Assembly (NCBI GenBank): GCA_027019265.1
Contig: JALUWX010000098.1
Coordinates: 78,591 to 142,590 of the forward strand
DNA: 64,000 nt
From: Phycisphaerales bacterium
GTDB lineage: Bacteria; Planctomycetota; Phycisphaerae; Phycisphaerales; UBA1924
Reading direction: 5' to 3'
A model generated the notes under the pieces. That model worked only from the letters and a program-made list of their open reading frames with translations. It did no database searches and was not told the origin of the DNA. The stretch's first letter is position 1. Every line of letters begins with the position of its first letter. The position numbers and the translations under genes were made by a program. Below, one piece after another: positions 17,955 to 27,442 of the stretch.

Positions 17955-20192
17955 TCAGGGTCCCGCACGAAGGGCACGCTCGAACTCCTCAAGACGAAGA
18001 ATCGAGGGATGTACCTGACCAAGACTCTTTCGGAGCCGAGACAGCGTGTCCTCGTACTCAACTTGCGAATCCTCGACAATCGACTCGACAAGCCGAAGAT
18101 ATCCAAGCGTAACCAGCGCCTCGTGATGATCCTCACCAAGCAACTCGGCCAATGAGCGATACGCGTCCGAATACACCTCCCGAGCAACCCCCACATCACC
18201 CGCCGAGCACAGCATGTGCCCCAGCTGACGACGCGCCCAAGCCTCGTGGAAACGATCACCGATCCCGCCGAGACGATCTGCGGCTACCTCGACCATCGAG
18301 ATCGCACGAGCGTGCGTTGAAGCCTCATCCACACGGAAGATCGCATTCCCGAAAGCTACCGCAACAATCCACCGAAGCTCGGGCTCATCCATCGCGATCG
18401 CATCCGCGGCCACTCGCGCCTCCTCGAGATACGAGATCTGCAGTCCCGATCGCCCGAGCGCCCCCCCAAGTTCAGCCAACTCCAGCAGCAACTCCACACG
18501 TGCCGATCCCGTATCGGGACCGAGCGAACCGACAAGTCCATGCGTGTACTCAAGCTGCCTGACCGATCGATCAAGCTCCCCATGATCTCGGAGCACCATG
18601 CATTCCGCGATGCCCAGATCGATCGAGAATCTCGGATCCAACTCGCTCCCACGCTCGATTTGATCCAACTCGCGTTCCGCTTCATCAACCCGACCCAGAT
18701 ACAGCAGAAGCTCCGCGAGATCCAACCGTACCCGATCACGAGAACCCGGATCCCTTCCCATCTCATAATCGTGAATCGCTGCGAGGTACTGCTCGATCGA
18801 TTCCTCGAACCTCCCGGACACCCTGTATCGATCCGCAAGCGATGCATGAAGCCCCCCCGACTCCTCCGGGCTCATCACCCCATTCGCTTCAACCGTATCC
18901 GCGATCCGATCAATCACCCGATCCACCTGCGGCACATGAGCGGAACGCCTCGGGTTCTGCCCCGTGATCGACATCGCCTCATCCGTCGAAAGCTCCACAC
19001 CCAAAGACCCCTCCCGCTCGACTCCAGCCCTTCCATTGTCTGATACGCTTCGACCGTCCAGAATCGATCCGACCACGCCTATGACGATGATCAGCATCAG
19101 CATCGCCGACAACGAGAGCTTCCACCGCACCCCACCCCCACGCGCTCGTTCTTCAGACACCCGAGCAAACGCATCCATCACCTCCCCAAGATCCCCCGGC
19201 CGCTGCTCCGGATCCACCCGGAGCATCCGGCCCAGTACCTCCCGTACCCCGTCGTCAAGATCCTGAATCTCATCGAGAAGCTCCAGTGGCTTCCCGATCC
19301 GGATCATCCGCCGCGCTTCGTCATCGGTCTTCGATGGGAACTCCTGCAAACGCACTCCGTGCACAAGCTCCACATACAGCAGCGCCAACGCATAGATGTC
19401 CGTCCGCGCATCGAATCCGGTACTCCGGACCAGCAGCTGCTCCGGCGCCATCGAGATCCGGGTTCCCACATGCGCATCAGGATCCCCACCCCCAGGCAGA
19501 TACCCCGCAAGCCCGAAATCGATGATCCGCGGCAACCCATGACGATCGATCAGTACGTTCGAAGCATTCAGATCGAGATGCACAACCCCCTGCTCATGCG
19601 CCGTCTTCACCGCGCTCAGGATCTGAACAAACAGCACCCGATTCGCATCCGCGGTTCGAGATTGATCCAAGGCCAGATCCTGGATGGTCCTCGCCCCCTC
19701 GACAAGCTCCATCGCGATCCATGGGACCATGATCGATCCGAACCGCTCTATCCCCGACTCATAGATGTGCGCGATATGCGGATGAGCCACCGACGCTTGC
19801 GCGATCGACTCACGCTCGAAACGCGCGCGTGCACGGTCGGACTCAAGCCCGAATCGGAGCACTTTGATCGCGACATCCCGATCCGGGTTCGTCATCGAAG
19901 CCCGAAAGATCGAGCTCGACCCCCCGATCCCGATGAGCGATCGGATCGTGAACCGCCCCCCGAGCACCACAGACCCGTCCAACGCGATCTCCACGACCTC
20001 GGGGATCGAATCCGCCATCGTGTCCGCATCCAGGAACCCGCTCCCCACATTCTCGAACATCCCCCGGAGCGTCCGAGCGAGCACGGGATCCGCGCGTTCG
20101 ATCTCCCCGAGCCGATCCTTTCGAATCGCACCATCGAGCCCAGCGAGCTCGTGGTACATCCCCTCGACCCGATCGAACAGATCCTTATTCAT
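17955..20192 (-). CDS. Ser/Thr protein kinase with TPR tail and altered catalytic loop
   Basis: 745 residues. Kinase domain about 80-340: Gly loop IGIGGSSSIF, Lys110 in DVAIKVL, Glu128, activation DFG at 225-227 and APE at 249-251. The catalytic loop reads HLDLNASN at 205-212: the catalytic Asp207 and Asn212 are kept, but the usual Arg and the Lys two residues after the Asp are Leu and Asn. A membrane helix near residue 355 (LSAMLMLIIVIGVVGSIL) is followed by a long TPR-like region (SLADRYRVSGRFEESIEQYLAAIHDYEMG and later repeats), probably extracytoplasmic. It overlaps the ECF sigma gene by eight bases, a pairing known for planctomycete ECF factors, so it likely phosphorylates or regulates that sigma factor. 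Confidence 0.9.
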   Translation of the reverse strand: MNKDLFDRVEGMYHELAGLDGAIRKDRLGEIERADPVLARTLRGMFENVGSGFLDADTMADSIPEVVEIALDGSVVLGGRFTIRSLIGIGGSSSIFRASMTNPDRDVAIKVLRFGLESDRARARFERESIAQASVAHPHIAHIYESGIERFGSIMVPWIAMELVEGARTIQDLALDQSRTADANRVLFVQILSAVKTAHEQGVVHLDLNASNVLIDRHGLPRIIDFGLAGYLPGGGDPDAHVGTRISMAPEQLLVRSTGFDARTDIYALALLYVELVHGVRLQEFPSKTDDEARRMIRIGKPLELLDEIQDLDDGVREVLGRMLRVDPEQRPGDLGEVMDAFARVSEERARGGGVRWKLSLSAMLMLIIVIGVVGSILDGRSVSDNGRAGVEREGSLGVELSTDEAMSITGQNPRRSAHVPQVDRVIDRIADTVEANGVMSPEESGGLHASLADRYRVSGRFEESIEQYLAAIHDYEMGRDPGSRDRVRLDLAELLLYLGRVDEAERELDQIERGSELDPRFSIDLGIAECMVLRDHGELDRSVRQLEYTHGLVGSLGPDTGSARVELLLELAELGGALGRSGLQISYLEEARVAADAIAMDEPELRWIVAVAFGNAIFRVDEASTHARAISMVEVAADRLGGIGDRFHEAWARRQLGHMLCSAGDVGVAREVYSDAYRSLAELLGEDHHEALVTLGYLRLVESIVEDSQVEYEDTLSRLRKSLGQVHPSILRLEEFERALRAGP

Positions 20193-20772
20193 CCTCCACC
20201 CCTCCCACCACCTTCATCCCGAGCCATGCGCGTGCAAAGGCCCAATCCCGTTCCACACTCCGCAACGGACGACCGAGCATCGCCGCGATTTTCACCATCG
20301 TCATACCCCCAAAGAACCTGAGTTCCACGATCGATGCTTTCTCCTTATCCATCGCCGCAAGTTCGTTCAACGCTTCATCCAACGCGATCAGATCCACCAC
20401 CATCGGCGCGATCTCCTCTGCCCCCCGCGCGACACACGCCGAGTGCCCAGCATCAGCGTTCAACCGAGCCCGACGTGATCGGGCGTAGTCCACCAACACA
20501 CGCCGCATGATCCGCGCCGTGATCGCGCGGAGCTCATCCCGATCCATCGACCTCGCCCTCGGATCCCCGCCGTACGTCCGGAGCAACCGTTCGTACGACT
20601 CATGAAGCACCCCGCTCGTCCCCAGCGTGTGCCCCGCCCGTTCATGACGCATCAACCCCCGAGCAACATGCTCCAGATCCGTGTAGATCGATTCGAAAAC
20701 CATGCTGATCGCGCTCGCGCCATCCCCGTCGTGCGCCCTCGTGAAGTGCGTGATGTGATTCTGCTGAGCCAT
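20185..20772 (-). CDS. ECF-family RNA polymerase sigma factor
   Basis: About 195 residues from ATG at 20772; a TTG three codons upstream is also possible. Region 2 is recognisable in LRAITARIMRRVLVDYARSRRA and region 4 in DEALNELAAMDKEKASIVELRFFGGMTMVKIAAMLGRPLRSVERDWAFARAWL. The LGTSGVLHESYERLL motif is typical of the large ECF group in planctomycetes and acidobacteria that are encoded next to Ser/Thr kinases and lack a classic anti-sigma factor. The eight-base overlap with the kinase start indicates coupled translation. Confidence 0.93.
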   Translation of the reverse strand: MAQQNHITHFTRAHDGDGASAISMVFESIYTDLEHVARGLMRHERAGHTLGTSGVLHESYERLLRTYGGDPRARSMDRDELRAITARIMRRVLVDYARSRRARLNADAGHSACVARGAEEIAPMVVDLIALDEALNELAAMDKEKASIVELRFFGGMTMVKIAAMLGRPLRSVERDWAFARAWLGMKVVGGVEDE

Positions 20773-20894
20773 CCTCGACAAACCGGATTCTCGGACCCGA
20801 CATCCTCACTTTTTTCGTCACGGGTCGGCGGGACACCCGTTCCACAAACGCTCTGACACACGGGAGAGCATGACCCCGTTCAGGAGATCACCCC

Positions 20895-23800
20895 GTGTAC
20901 GAGCATATGTTCCATCGGTTCCGTCACGCCGCGTTCATCACGACCACCGCGATCCTCGCTGGATCCGCGAGCGCCCAGGTCCAAGCCAACGCGCAGATCA
21001 CCTACCAACGCGCCATCGAATCCCACCTCAACACCGGGAACGAAACCCTCGATCTCCTCGGGATCGGGACCGACCCCGACGATGGGACCACATTCCTCGT
21101 CTGCAAGACCAACACCCAAGCCGACTGCCCATCACCCGACAACATCCACATCTACCGCCACGACACATCCAGCAACACCTGGGTCTTCGAGGATGCAATC
21201 GACCACCCGGGCTTCGTCTCCCCGAACTTCGTCGAAGTCCGGGGAGACACCATCGCGATCGGGCAATCGTTCAGCCCGGGCAATATCGGGAACGACGGCA
21301 CAGACATCTACCGGAGGAATGCCAACGGGTGGGCGCACGAAGCGTTCATCCGCCCCGCCGACAACAACGTCGGAGACTACTTCGGCGCATCCGTCAGCAT
21401 CGACCAAGACATCCTCGCGGTCGGTGCACCCCAAGAGGGCGACGACCCCCGCGCCTCCCAGATCGGTCCCGGATCCGTCTACGTGTTTCAGCGCATCAAC
21501 AACACCTGGACCCAGATCGACAAAGTCACCAGCGATGACGGGTCCGACGGCGATGACTTCGGGCGGAACATCAAGATCCGCGCCACGACCGATGGCTGGC
21601 GCCTTATCGTCGGCGCTCCCGATCACAGCACCGACCCAAGCGACTTCAATCTCGCCGGCGCCGTCTATGCGTTCCAGCACATCAACGGAACAACAACCCA
21701 GCTCAACAGTGTCGCACGATCCACCAACCAGCTCGCCGTCGGCGACTTCGGTTCCGACGGGATCGGCTTCGACTCCGAGATCGCCGCCGTGGTCGATCAA
21801 GACTCCATCTGGAGCTATCGCTTCGACCCTGTATCCGGGCTCCAACCCATCGGCCCGCTCTTCTCAAACGACACCCTCTCCGCGCCCGTCGTCGAGAACC
21901 GGACCATCCTCGTCTCGGATCCGTCCGGATCCCTCGCAAACGCGACCGAACCAAATCTCACGCGCATCCATGAAGACCTTCAGGGGAACTGGGTAACAAC
22001 ACACTTCCCTCGTCCCCCCCAGTTCGTTGATGACGACCTGTTTGGTTCCCACATCGCGTTCAACGGCACACTCATCGCCGCAGGCGTTCCCGGGCTCGAC
22101 CTGGACGTCCCCAATGCCGGGGGGGTCTGGACCCAAACGACCGGCCCCAACACGTACCCCACCACCCTCCTCCTCGAAGGGGTCGGATCAGCCAACGCTC
22201 ACCTCGCCGAATCCATCGCCGCCGACGGCGAATGGATCGCGCTCGGATCCCCGGGCGCTACAAGCGACTGTATCGGGATCCCCACCGGATCCGTCCGGAT
22301 GCTCCGCGCAAGCGGCCCCGACTGGATCACCACCCAAGTCATCATCCCCCCACCAAGCACCCCGGGAGGGGAGTTCGGACACGCGCTTTCGCTCCACAAC
22401 GACACCCTCGCCATCTCCATCCCCGGATACCAAGCGTCACCCACCGAGGACCCCGTCGGCGCAGTCCTCCTGTACAAACGCACGGGCTCGACCTGGATCC
22501 ACACCCACAACATCTACGGCCAGTTCCCCGGAGCCGGATTCGGCGCGGCGATCGCGCTTGAGAACAACGACCTCATCATCGCGCAACCCAATCACAACGG
22601 ATCCGGATCCATCTCCCACTACCACCGGAACTCGCAAGGACAATGGATCACCGGAATTACCACCAACGCACCCGGGCTCACCCCTGGCGCGAGGTTCGGG
22701 CACGCGCTCTCGCTCCACAACGGCACCCTCCTCGTCGGCGCGCCCCACAACCAGAACGAGTCCGGGAGTGTCTACGCATTCACCCTGACCAACAACACAC
22801 TCACCTTCAACCAGACCCTGACCGTCCCGGGTGCGCAGACCAATGCCCAAGCGGGATGGGCGATCGCGCAAAGCGACACCCACGCCTTCATCGGGCTCCC
22901 GTACCAGGGCACCCTCCCCGGGTTCCAGTTCCCCGGACAGCTCGCCATCATCCCCAAGTCGGGCAACACCTTCGGACCCGGGACCTCCGAGTTCGACCCA
23001 TTCGGGCTCGGGACCGGGTTCGGATCATCCATCGCCGCCAACAACGCGCTGCTCGCAGTGAGTTCGCACGACCCCGGGCATGAAGCGATCCGTCTCTTCG
23101 CCGATTCGGGATCAGGCTTCCAGTTCCTCCAATCAGTCCTCTCCCCCACCAACGCTCAAGACTCAAGCTTCGGCTCGTCCGTCGCCCTCGTGGCGCAGTC
23201 CATCGTGATCGGTGCACCGAACGAATCCACCCCAATTGTCACCCAAGGCGGCCGCGCCCACCTCTTCGACATCGAGCTCCGCTACACCGTCCCCGAGTGC
23301 GACCAAGGGATGCTCGACGACCGCGTCCAGTGGGTCCAGGACGACGCTCCGAACTCCGGCGAATGGTTCGCAAAGTCCATCGCCGTCGATCAAGGATTCG
23401 CCATCGCCGGGGTCCCCTACGATCACTACTCATACACCTACAACGGAAACACCGTCAACGCCAACAACACGGGCAAAGCGGTCATCTTCCAACGAACCGC
23501 GCCCAGGACCTGGACCCCAGTCGCAACCTTCCGAGGAAACAACATTGAGTCAAGCCCTCCACCCGGGATCCAAACGGATTGGCATGGTTGGGCTGTTGAT
23601 ATCAAACACAACACCGCCGCCGCAGGCGGAACCCAGGCCTACGACGAAAGCACCAACCTCCGTTCTGGATCCGTCCAGATCTACGAACGAACCCTGACAG
23701 GCTGGTCACGCACCATAGAGCTCTTTCCCTCGAACAACAGCATCCAAGGCAGCGACCAGATCCTTGAGTTCGGCGCATCCGTTGACTTCGATTCCACCTC

Positions 23801-24782
23801 GAACCTGCTCGCCATCGGCGCGGCAAACAGCCGAATCGGAGGTGTCACAGGAACGGGCGCCGGGTTCGTCTACGAGCGGGTCGGAGATCAATGGCTCGAA
23901 TCCAACCAGCTCTCACCACCGACAGCCCTGTTCGCCGACCATGACGGCCTGAGTATCGCCGTTGAAGAAAGCTGGCTCGCGCTGGGTTCCCCCGACAACG
24001 ACACCTACACCGGAGGGGCCGTCCATATGTTTCAACGCACTGCGCCGGGCCTGTGGGTCTTCCATTCCTCGCTCCATATCCCAAATATCTCCACCAGCGC
24101 TCGTTTCGGTGCCTCGGTCGAACTCGATCGGTCGGACATCGGACTCACACTGATCGTCGGAGCACCCAATACCGCCGACGGGTTCGTGAACTCCGTCGGT
24201 GCCGCGTATGCTTTCGTGCTCGATCCCATCGCCTCTCAATGGAATCTCTTCCAGGAACTCCGCCCCGAGCTCCCAAGAACAAGCACCTCATACGGAACCT
24301 CCGTGGTGATCGATCACAACTCCATCGCTGTGGGGGGACCCTACATCCAGAACCCGAATGCGATCGGAACCCAATGGACCGGAGGGGTCGAAGTCTACAA
24401 CCTCGATGCCAACACCGGGCAGTTCACCCGAAGAATCCTCATCCGGTCCGATCCTCCCGAATGGGGCACCGCCAACGGATGGGGCTCGTCCGTCGGACTC
24501 TCCGGCGGCAACGTGCTCCTCGGGTCCAACCTCGCCGACGGTGAGCCCTTCGACCCAGCGAACGTGAACAGGAGCTGGGGTGCGTTCATCGCTTATGACA
24601 TCATCTGTGTCCCGGATTGCCGTGTTGATCTCAACAACGACGGAACCCTCGACTTCTTCGATATCTCCCTCTTCCTTGCAAACGTCAGCGCCCAGGATCC
24701 CAGCGCCGACTTCAACGGGGACTCCATGATCGACTTCTTCGATATCTCCGCGTTCCTCACCGAGTTCGCGCTCGGGTGCTGA
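20895..24782 (+). CDS. large exported FG-GAP-like repeat protein with C-terminal dockerin
   Basis: 1295 residues from GTG 20895 (AGGAG at 20882-20886). Signal peptide ends near AGSASA at residue 27. The body is about 17 repeats of roughly 55-70 residues, each with a core like FGASVSIDQDILAVGAP or FGHALSLHNDTLAISIP, which is the FG-GAP/beta-propeller pattern. The last 55 residues form a two-unit dockerin: DLNNDGTLDFFDISLFLANV and DFNGDSMIDFFDISAFLTEF, ending in Gly-Cys. Such C-terminal domains in Phycisphaerales are thought to serve cell-surface anchoring or sorting. Ligand unknown; candidate adhesion or carbohydrate-interaction surface protein. Confidence 0.88.
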   Translation: MYEHMFHRFRHAAFITTTAILAGSASAQVQANAQITYQRAIESHLNTGNETLDLLGIGTDPDDGTTFLVCKTNTQADCPSPDNIHIYRHDTSSNTWVFEDAIDHPGFVSPNFVEVRGDTIAIGQSFSPGNIGNDGTDIYRRNANGWAHEAFIRPADNNVGDYFGASVSIDQDILAVGAPQEGDDPRASQIGPGSVYVFQRINNTWTQIDKVTSDDGSDGDDFGRNIKIRATTDGWRLIVGAPDHSTDPSDFNLAGAVYAFQHINGTTTQLNSVARSTNQLAVGDFGSDGIGFDSEIAAVVDQDSIWSYRFDPVSGLQPIGPLFSNDTLSAPVVENRTILVSDPSGSLANATEPNLTRIHEDLQGNWVTTHFPRPPQFVDDDLFGSHIAFNGTLIAAGVPGLDLDVPNAGGVWTQTTGPNTYPTTLLLEGVGSANAHLAESIAADGEWIALGSPGATSDCIGIPTGSVRMLRASGPDWITTQVIIPPPSTPGGEFGHALSLHNDTLAISIPGYQASPTEDPVGAVLLYKRTGSTWIHTHNIYGQFPGAGFGAAIALENNDLIIAQPNHNGSGSISHYHRNSQGQWITGITTNAPGLTPGARFGHALSLHNGTLLVGAPHNQNESGSVYAFTLTNNTLTFNQTLTVPGAQTNAQAGWAIAQSDTHAFIGLPYQGTLPGFQFPGQLAIIPKSGNTFGPGTSEFDPFGLGTGFGSSIAANNALLAVSSHDPGHEAIRLFADSGSGFQFLQSVLSPTNAQDSSFGSSVALVAQSIVIGAPNESTPIVTQGGRAHLFDIELRYTVPECDQGMLDDRVQWVQDDAPNSGEWFAKSIAVDQGFAIAGVPYDHYSYTYNGNTVNANNTGKAVIFQRTAPRTWTPVATFRGNNIESSPPPGIQTDWHGWAVDIKHNTAAAGGTQAYDESTNLRSGSVQIYERTLTGWSRTIELFPSNNSIQGSDQILEFGASVDFDSTSNLLAIGAANSRIGGVTGTGAGFVYERVGDQWLESNQLSPPTALFADHDGLSIAVEESWLALGSPDNDTYTGGAVHMFQRTAPGLWVFHSSLHIPNISTSARFGASVELDRSDIGLTLIVGAPNTADGFVNSVGAAYAFVLDPIASQWNLFQELRPELPRTSTSYGTSVVIDHNSIAVGGPYIQNPNAIGTQWTGGVEVYNLDANTGQFTRRILIRSDPPEWGTANGWGSSVGLSGGNVLLGSNLADGEPFDPANVNRSWGAFIAYDIICVPDCRVDLNNDGTLDFFDISLFLANVSAQDPSADFNGDSMIDFFDISAFLTEFALGC

Positions 24783-24828
24783 TCCCCCCCAACGCTCCCC
24801 GTCCGCTCTCGCACTTATCGGAGACCCC

Positions 24829-26505
24829 GTGCTCAAAGCCATCCTCACCGTGCTCGCAGCCCTGACCTTCAGCACCCACGCGCAGGACACAGCGTGTCCA
24901 AAGAGCGGGATCAACCTCGCCGGGATCCCCAGCTGGACCCCCAGCTGGCCTTTCGTAGACGCATTCAAAATCCGCCGCCCCTGGATCTCGGGAGACGCAT
25001 CGGGAAGCGTCTGGGATGACGGGCGCCCGATCCCCACCGACGAGTTCGGATGGGTCACGTCCATCCTTCCGGACCAACGCGTCCACACCCTCATCTACGA
25101 CAACGCCTTCGGACACTACCCCGCCGGACGCTATGTCTGTCTCTACGAGGGACAGGGCAACCTCCATATCGGAGGCGACGCGACCGAGATCACACGCGCC
25201 CCCGGGCGCATCGAACTCGACGTCTCCCCCACCGAAAGCGGTATGTGGCTCACCATCTTCTCCACCGACCCGCAGGACCATATCCGCAACATCCGTCTCA
25301 TAATGCCCGGGTTCGAATCCACCTATCAAACACACCCCTTCCACCCCGACTTCCTCGATTCCCTCAGAACAATCGACGTCATCCGTTTCATGGATTGGCA
25401 GAACACCAACACCACCTGGAACCACCCCTGGTCCCAGCGCCCCAAACCCACCGATGCAGGATACTCCCTCGGGCTCGGGGTCCCCATCGAGGTCATGATC
25501 GATCTCTGCAACGAGCTCGACATCGACCCCTGGTTCTGCATGTCCCACCGATTCGACGACGAATACGTTGACAACTTCGCCGCCCTCGTGGCGCAGCGCC
25601 TCGAGCCCGAACGCACCGTCTACGTCGAACACTCCAACGAAGTCTGGAACGGGATCTTCCCTCAGTCCTCCTATGCCGCCCAACAAGCCAACCTCCGAGG
25701 GATCCCCGGAGACGACGACTTCCAACGCGCGATGCGCTACCACTCCGAGCGGAGTGTCGAGATCTTCGACCTCTGGGACAACCACCTCCCCATCGACCGG
25801 CTCGTCCGAGTTATGGGGGGATGGCAATCCAACACCTGGGTCACCGACCAGCTCCTGAGCTGGAACAACGCCCACCTTCACACCGACGCATTCGCGACCG
25901 CGCCCTACTTCGGGAACGATCTCGGAGTCGGATCAAACCCAAACCAGACACTCCAGATGACCCCAGACGAAATCATCGATCAGTGCTTCATCAGTATCCA
26001 AACCGAACGCGCCCAGACCCAAGCACAATCCGCAACGCTCCAGAGCTACCCAGGAGTCGAGCTCATCGCGTACGAATCCGGACAGCACCTCGTCGGGGTC
26101 GGGGAATGGACCAACAACACGGAGCTCACCGCGCTCTTCATCGAAACGAATCGGCACCCCCGGATGTACGACCTCTACATCGATGACGTGCAGGGATGGC
26201 GCTCCAGCGGAGGCGGACTCATGGCCGCTTTCGCTTCATGCTTCACCCCCACCCGCTACGGGTCCTGGGGACTCCTCGAATACCAGGACCAACCCCTGGA
26301 CCTAGCCCACAAAATGCGCGCCTGGATCGACCTCTCCACCAATCCCGCCGACTACGACCACTCCGGATCCATCGACTTCTTCGATATCTCCAGTTTCCTC
26401 GCAGACCTCATCGCCGGCGACCCAGCCGCTGACATCAACCACGACAACACCCTCGACTTCTTTGATGTGTCCGCCTTTCTCTCTCTGCTGAGCAGCGACT
26501 GCTGA
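24829..26505 (+). CDS. exported glycosidase-like protein with C-terminal dockerin
   Basis: 558 residues from GTG 24829 with GGAGA at 24820-24824. Signal peptide MLKAILTVLAALTFSTHA. A central TIM-barrel-like region contains VIRFMDWQNTN, PIEVMIDLCNELDIDPWFCM and TVYVEHSNEVWNGIFPQSSY; the EHSNEVWN segment looks like a glycoside-hydrolase acid/base strand end, so an enzyme or polysaccharide-binding role is plausible but the family is not identified. The last part is a dockerin (DYDHSGSIDFFDISSFLADL and DINHDNTLDFFDVSAFLSLL) ending in Asp-Cys. Forty-six bases after the FG-GAP protein, probably co-transcribed and sorted by the same route. Confidence 0.8.
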   Translation: MLKAILTVLAALTFSTHAQDTACPKSGINLAGIPSWTPSWPFVDAFKIRRPWISGDASGSVWDDGRPIPTDEFGWVTSILPDQRVHTLIYDNAFGHYPAGRYVCLYEGQGNLHIGGDATEITRAPGRIELDVSPTESGMWLTIFSTDPQDHIRNIRLIMPGFESTYQTHPFHPDFLDSLRTIDVIRFMDWQNTNTTWNHPWSQRPKPTDAGYSLGLGVPIEVMIDLCNELDIDPWFCMSHRFDDEYVDNFAALVAQRLEPERTVYVEHSNEVWNGIFPQSSYAAQQANLRGIPGDDDFQRAMRYHSERSVEIFDLWDNHLPIDRLVRVMGGWQSNTWVTDQLLSWNNAHLHTDAFATAPYFGNDLGVGSNPNQTLQMTPDEIIDQCFISIQTERAQTQAQSATLQSYPGVELIAYESGQHLVGVGEWTNNTELTALFIETNRHPRMYDLYIDDVQGWRSSGGGLMAAFASCFTPTRYGSWGLLEYQDQPLDLAHKMRAWIDLSTNPADYDHSGSIDFFDISSFLADLIAGDPAADINHDNTLDFFDVSAFLSLLSSDC

Positions 26506-26532
26506 GCACCGCAACCACGACTCAATGAGCAA

Positions 26533-26564
26533 ACCGCTCGGCACGATTCGACGTGCCGAGCGGT
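26533..26564. terminator. perfect 13-bp stem-loop after the dockerin pair
   Basis: Arms ACCGCTCGGCACG (26533-26545) and CGTGCCGAGCGGT (26552-26564) with a six-base loop, 28 bases after the stop codon. The stem is long and GC-rich. A U-tract is missing on the plus strand (GGTTGTGG follows), so it may act as a transcript end or stabilising hairpin rather than a classic intrinsic terminator. The rest of the gap to 26683 shows no other feature. Confidence 0.6.
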
Positions 26565-26683
26565 GGTTGTGGATCTCAACGGATCCAGATCGGGTTGAGC
26601 CTGCCCCCCGCAGCATTCGCCACCCCAGCCGCAACCGATCCTGAGCCATGCCGATCGTCGATCACCCCAACCCGTGAGAATCA

Positions 26684-27283
26684 GTGCGAGCGATCTCCAG
26701 TACCAGGACTGCGCCCGAGATGTGCATCGGCGCAGCAGAACAGGAGTACATCACCGCGAGATGTCTCGTGACCCTCGGAGAAATCCTCACCGCGCAAGGG
26801 CGATATGAGGAAGCCCTCCTCGCACTCGATGACGCCACCATTATACTCACAACGCTCACAGGCTCGACGAGCCCCGACTCCGCGAAACTCAACCTCGTCG
26901 CGGCCAACGCTGAGTTTGAATCCGGGGACGTGACCGCCGCGATGAATCGATTGCGCGAAGTGGTAGACATCCTCGAATCGACCGTCTCTCCGAGCCACCC
27001 CGACCTCGCAGAAGCAAGAGCATACCGAACCGCGTACCAAGCTCAGGGCAGCGATGAGCGGCGCAAACAACTCGCCGCAGCCCACGAGCTCGTCGATCGA
27101 TCCCACGGCCCCGATCACAGACTGTCCATCGCAGCCCTCAACGCCGCGCTGAAACTCGCGGATGACCCCGCCGACGAGTACACCGCCCGCCGTCTCCGCA
27201 CCACGATCACCACGCTCGAAAGACGCAGAGCCGCGCGGATCGGTCCCGATCTCCACCGATCACACCCAAAACTCTCGTTTTAA
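26684..27283 (+). CDS. TPR-like protein, possible truncated remnant
   Basis: Up to 199 residues from GTG 26684, or 187 from ATG 26720; an in-frame stop lies at 26675-26677. No signal peptide. Helical repeat region from about 18 to 145 (TLGEILTAQGRYEEALLALDDAT; NAEFESGDVTAAMNRLREVVDIL; HPDLAEARAYRTAYQAQG), in the style of the TPR tails of planctomycete Ser/Thr kinases. No ribosome-binding site is obvious, and the frame begins mid-repeat, so this may be the surviving 3' part of a larger kinase or TPR gene. Function not recognised. Confidence 0.5.
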   Translation: MRAISSTRTAPEMCIGAAEQEYITARCLVTLGEILTAQGRYEEALLALDDATIILTTLTGSTSPDSAKLNLVAANAEFESGDVTAAMNRLREVVDILESTVSPSHPDLAEARAYRTAYQAQGSDERRKQLAAAHELVDRSHGPDHRLSIAALNAALKLADDPADEYTARRLRTTITTLERRRAARIGPDLHRSHPKLSF

Positions 27284-27442
27284 ACGAAACAGTCTTCCGC
27301 GGGGCGGAAAATTCGACCGCATGTGTCGAGCAGCGTCTCACGAGACGAAGCTCATGCACCATCATCCGGGACGAGAAGGAGCACACCAGCACACCTTCTA
27401 CCGCGCAGCGGATATCATACGAACTCAATCGGGACAACTTCT

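Noticed and set aside
20782..20894. Possible RNA gene in the divergent gap between the ECF sigma and the FG-GAP protein
   Set aside because: No stable stem or known RNA motif was visible; it is short enough to be just promoter DNA.
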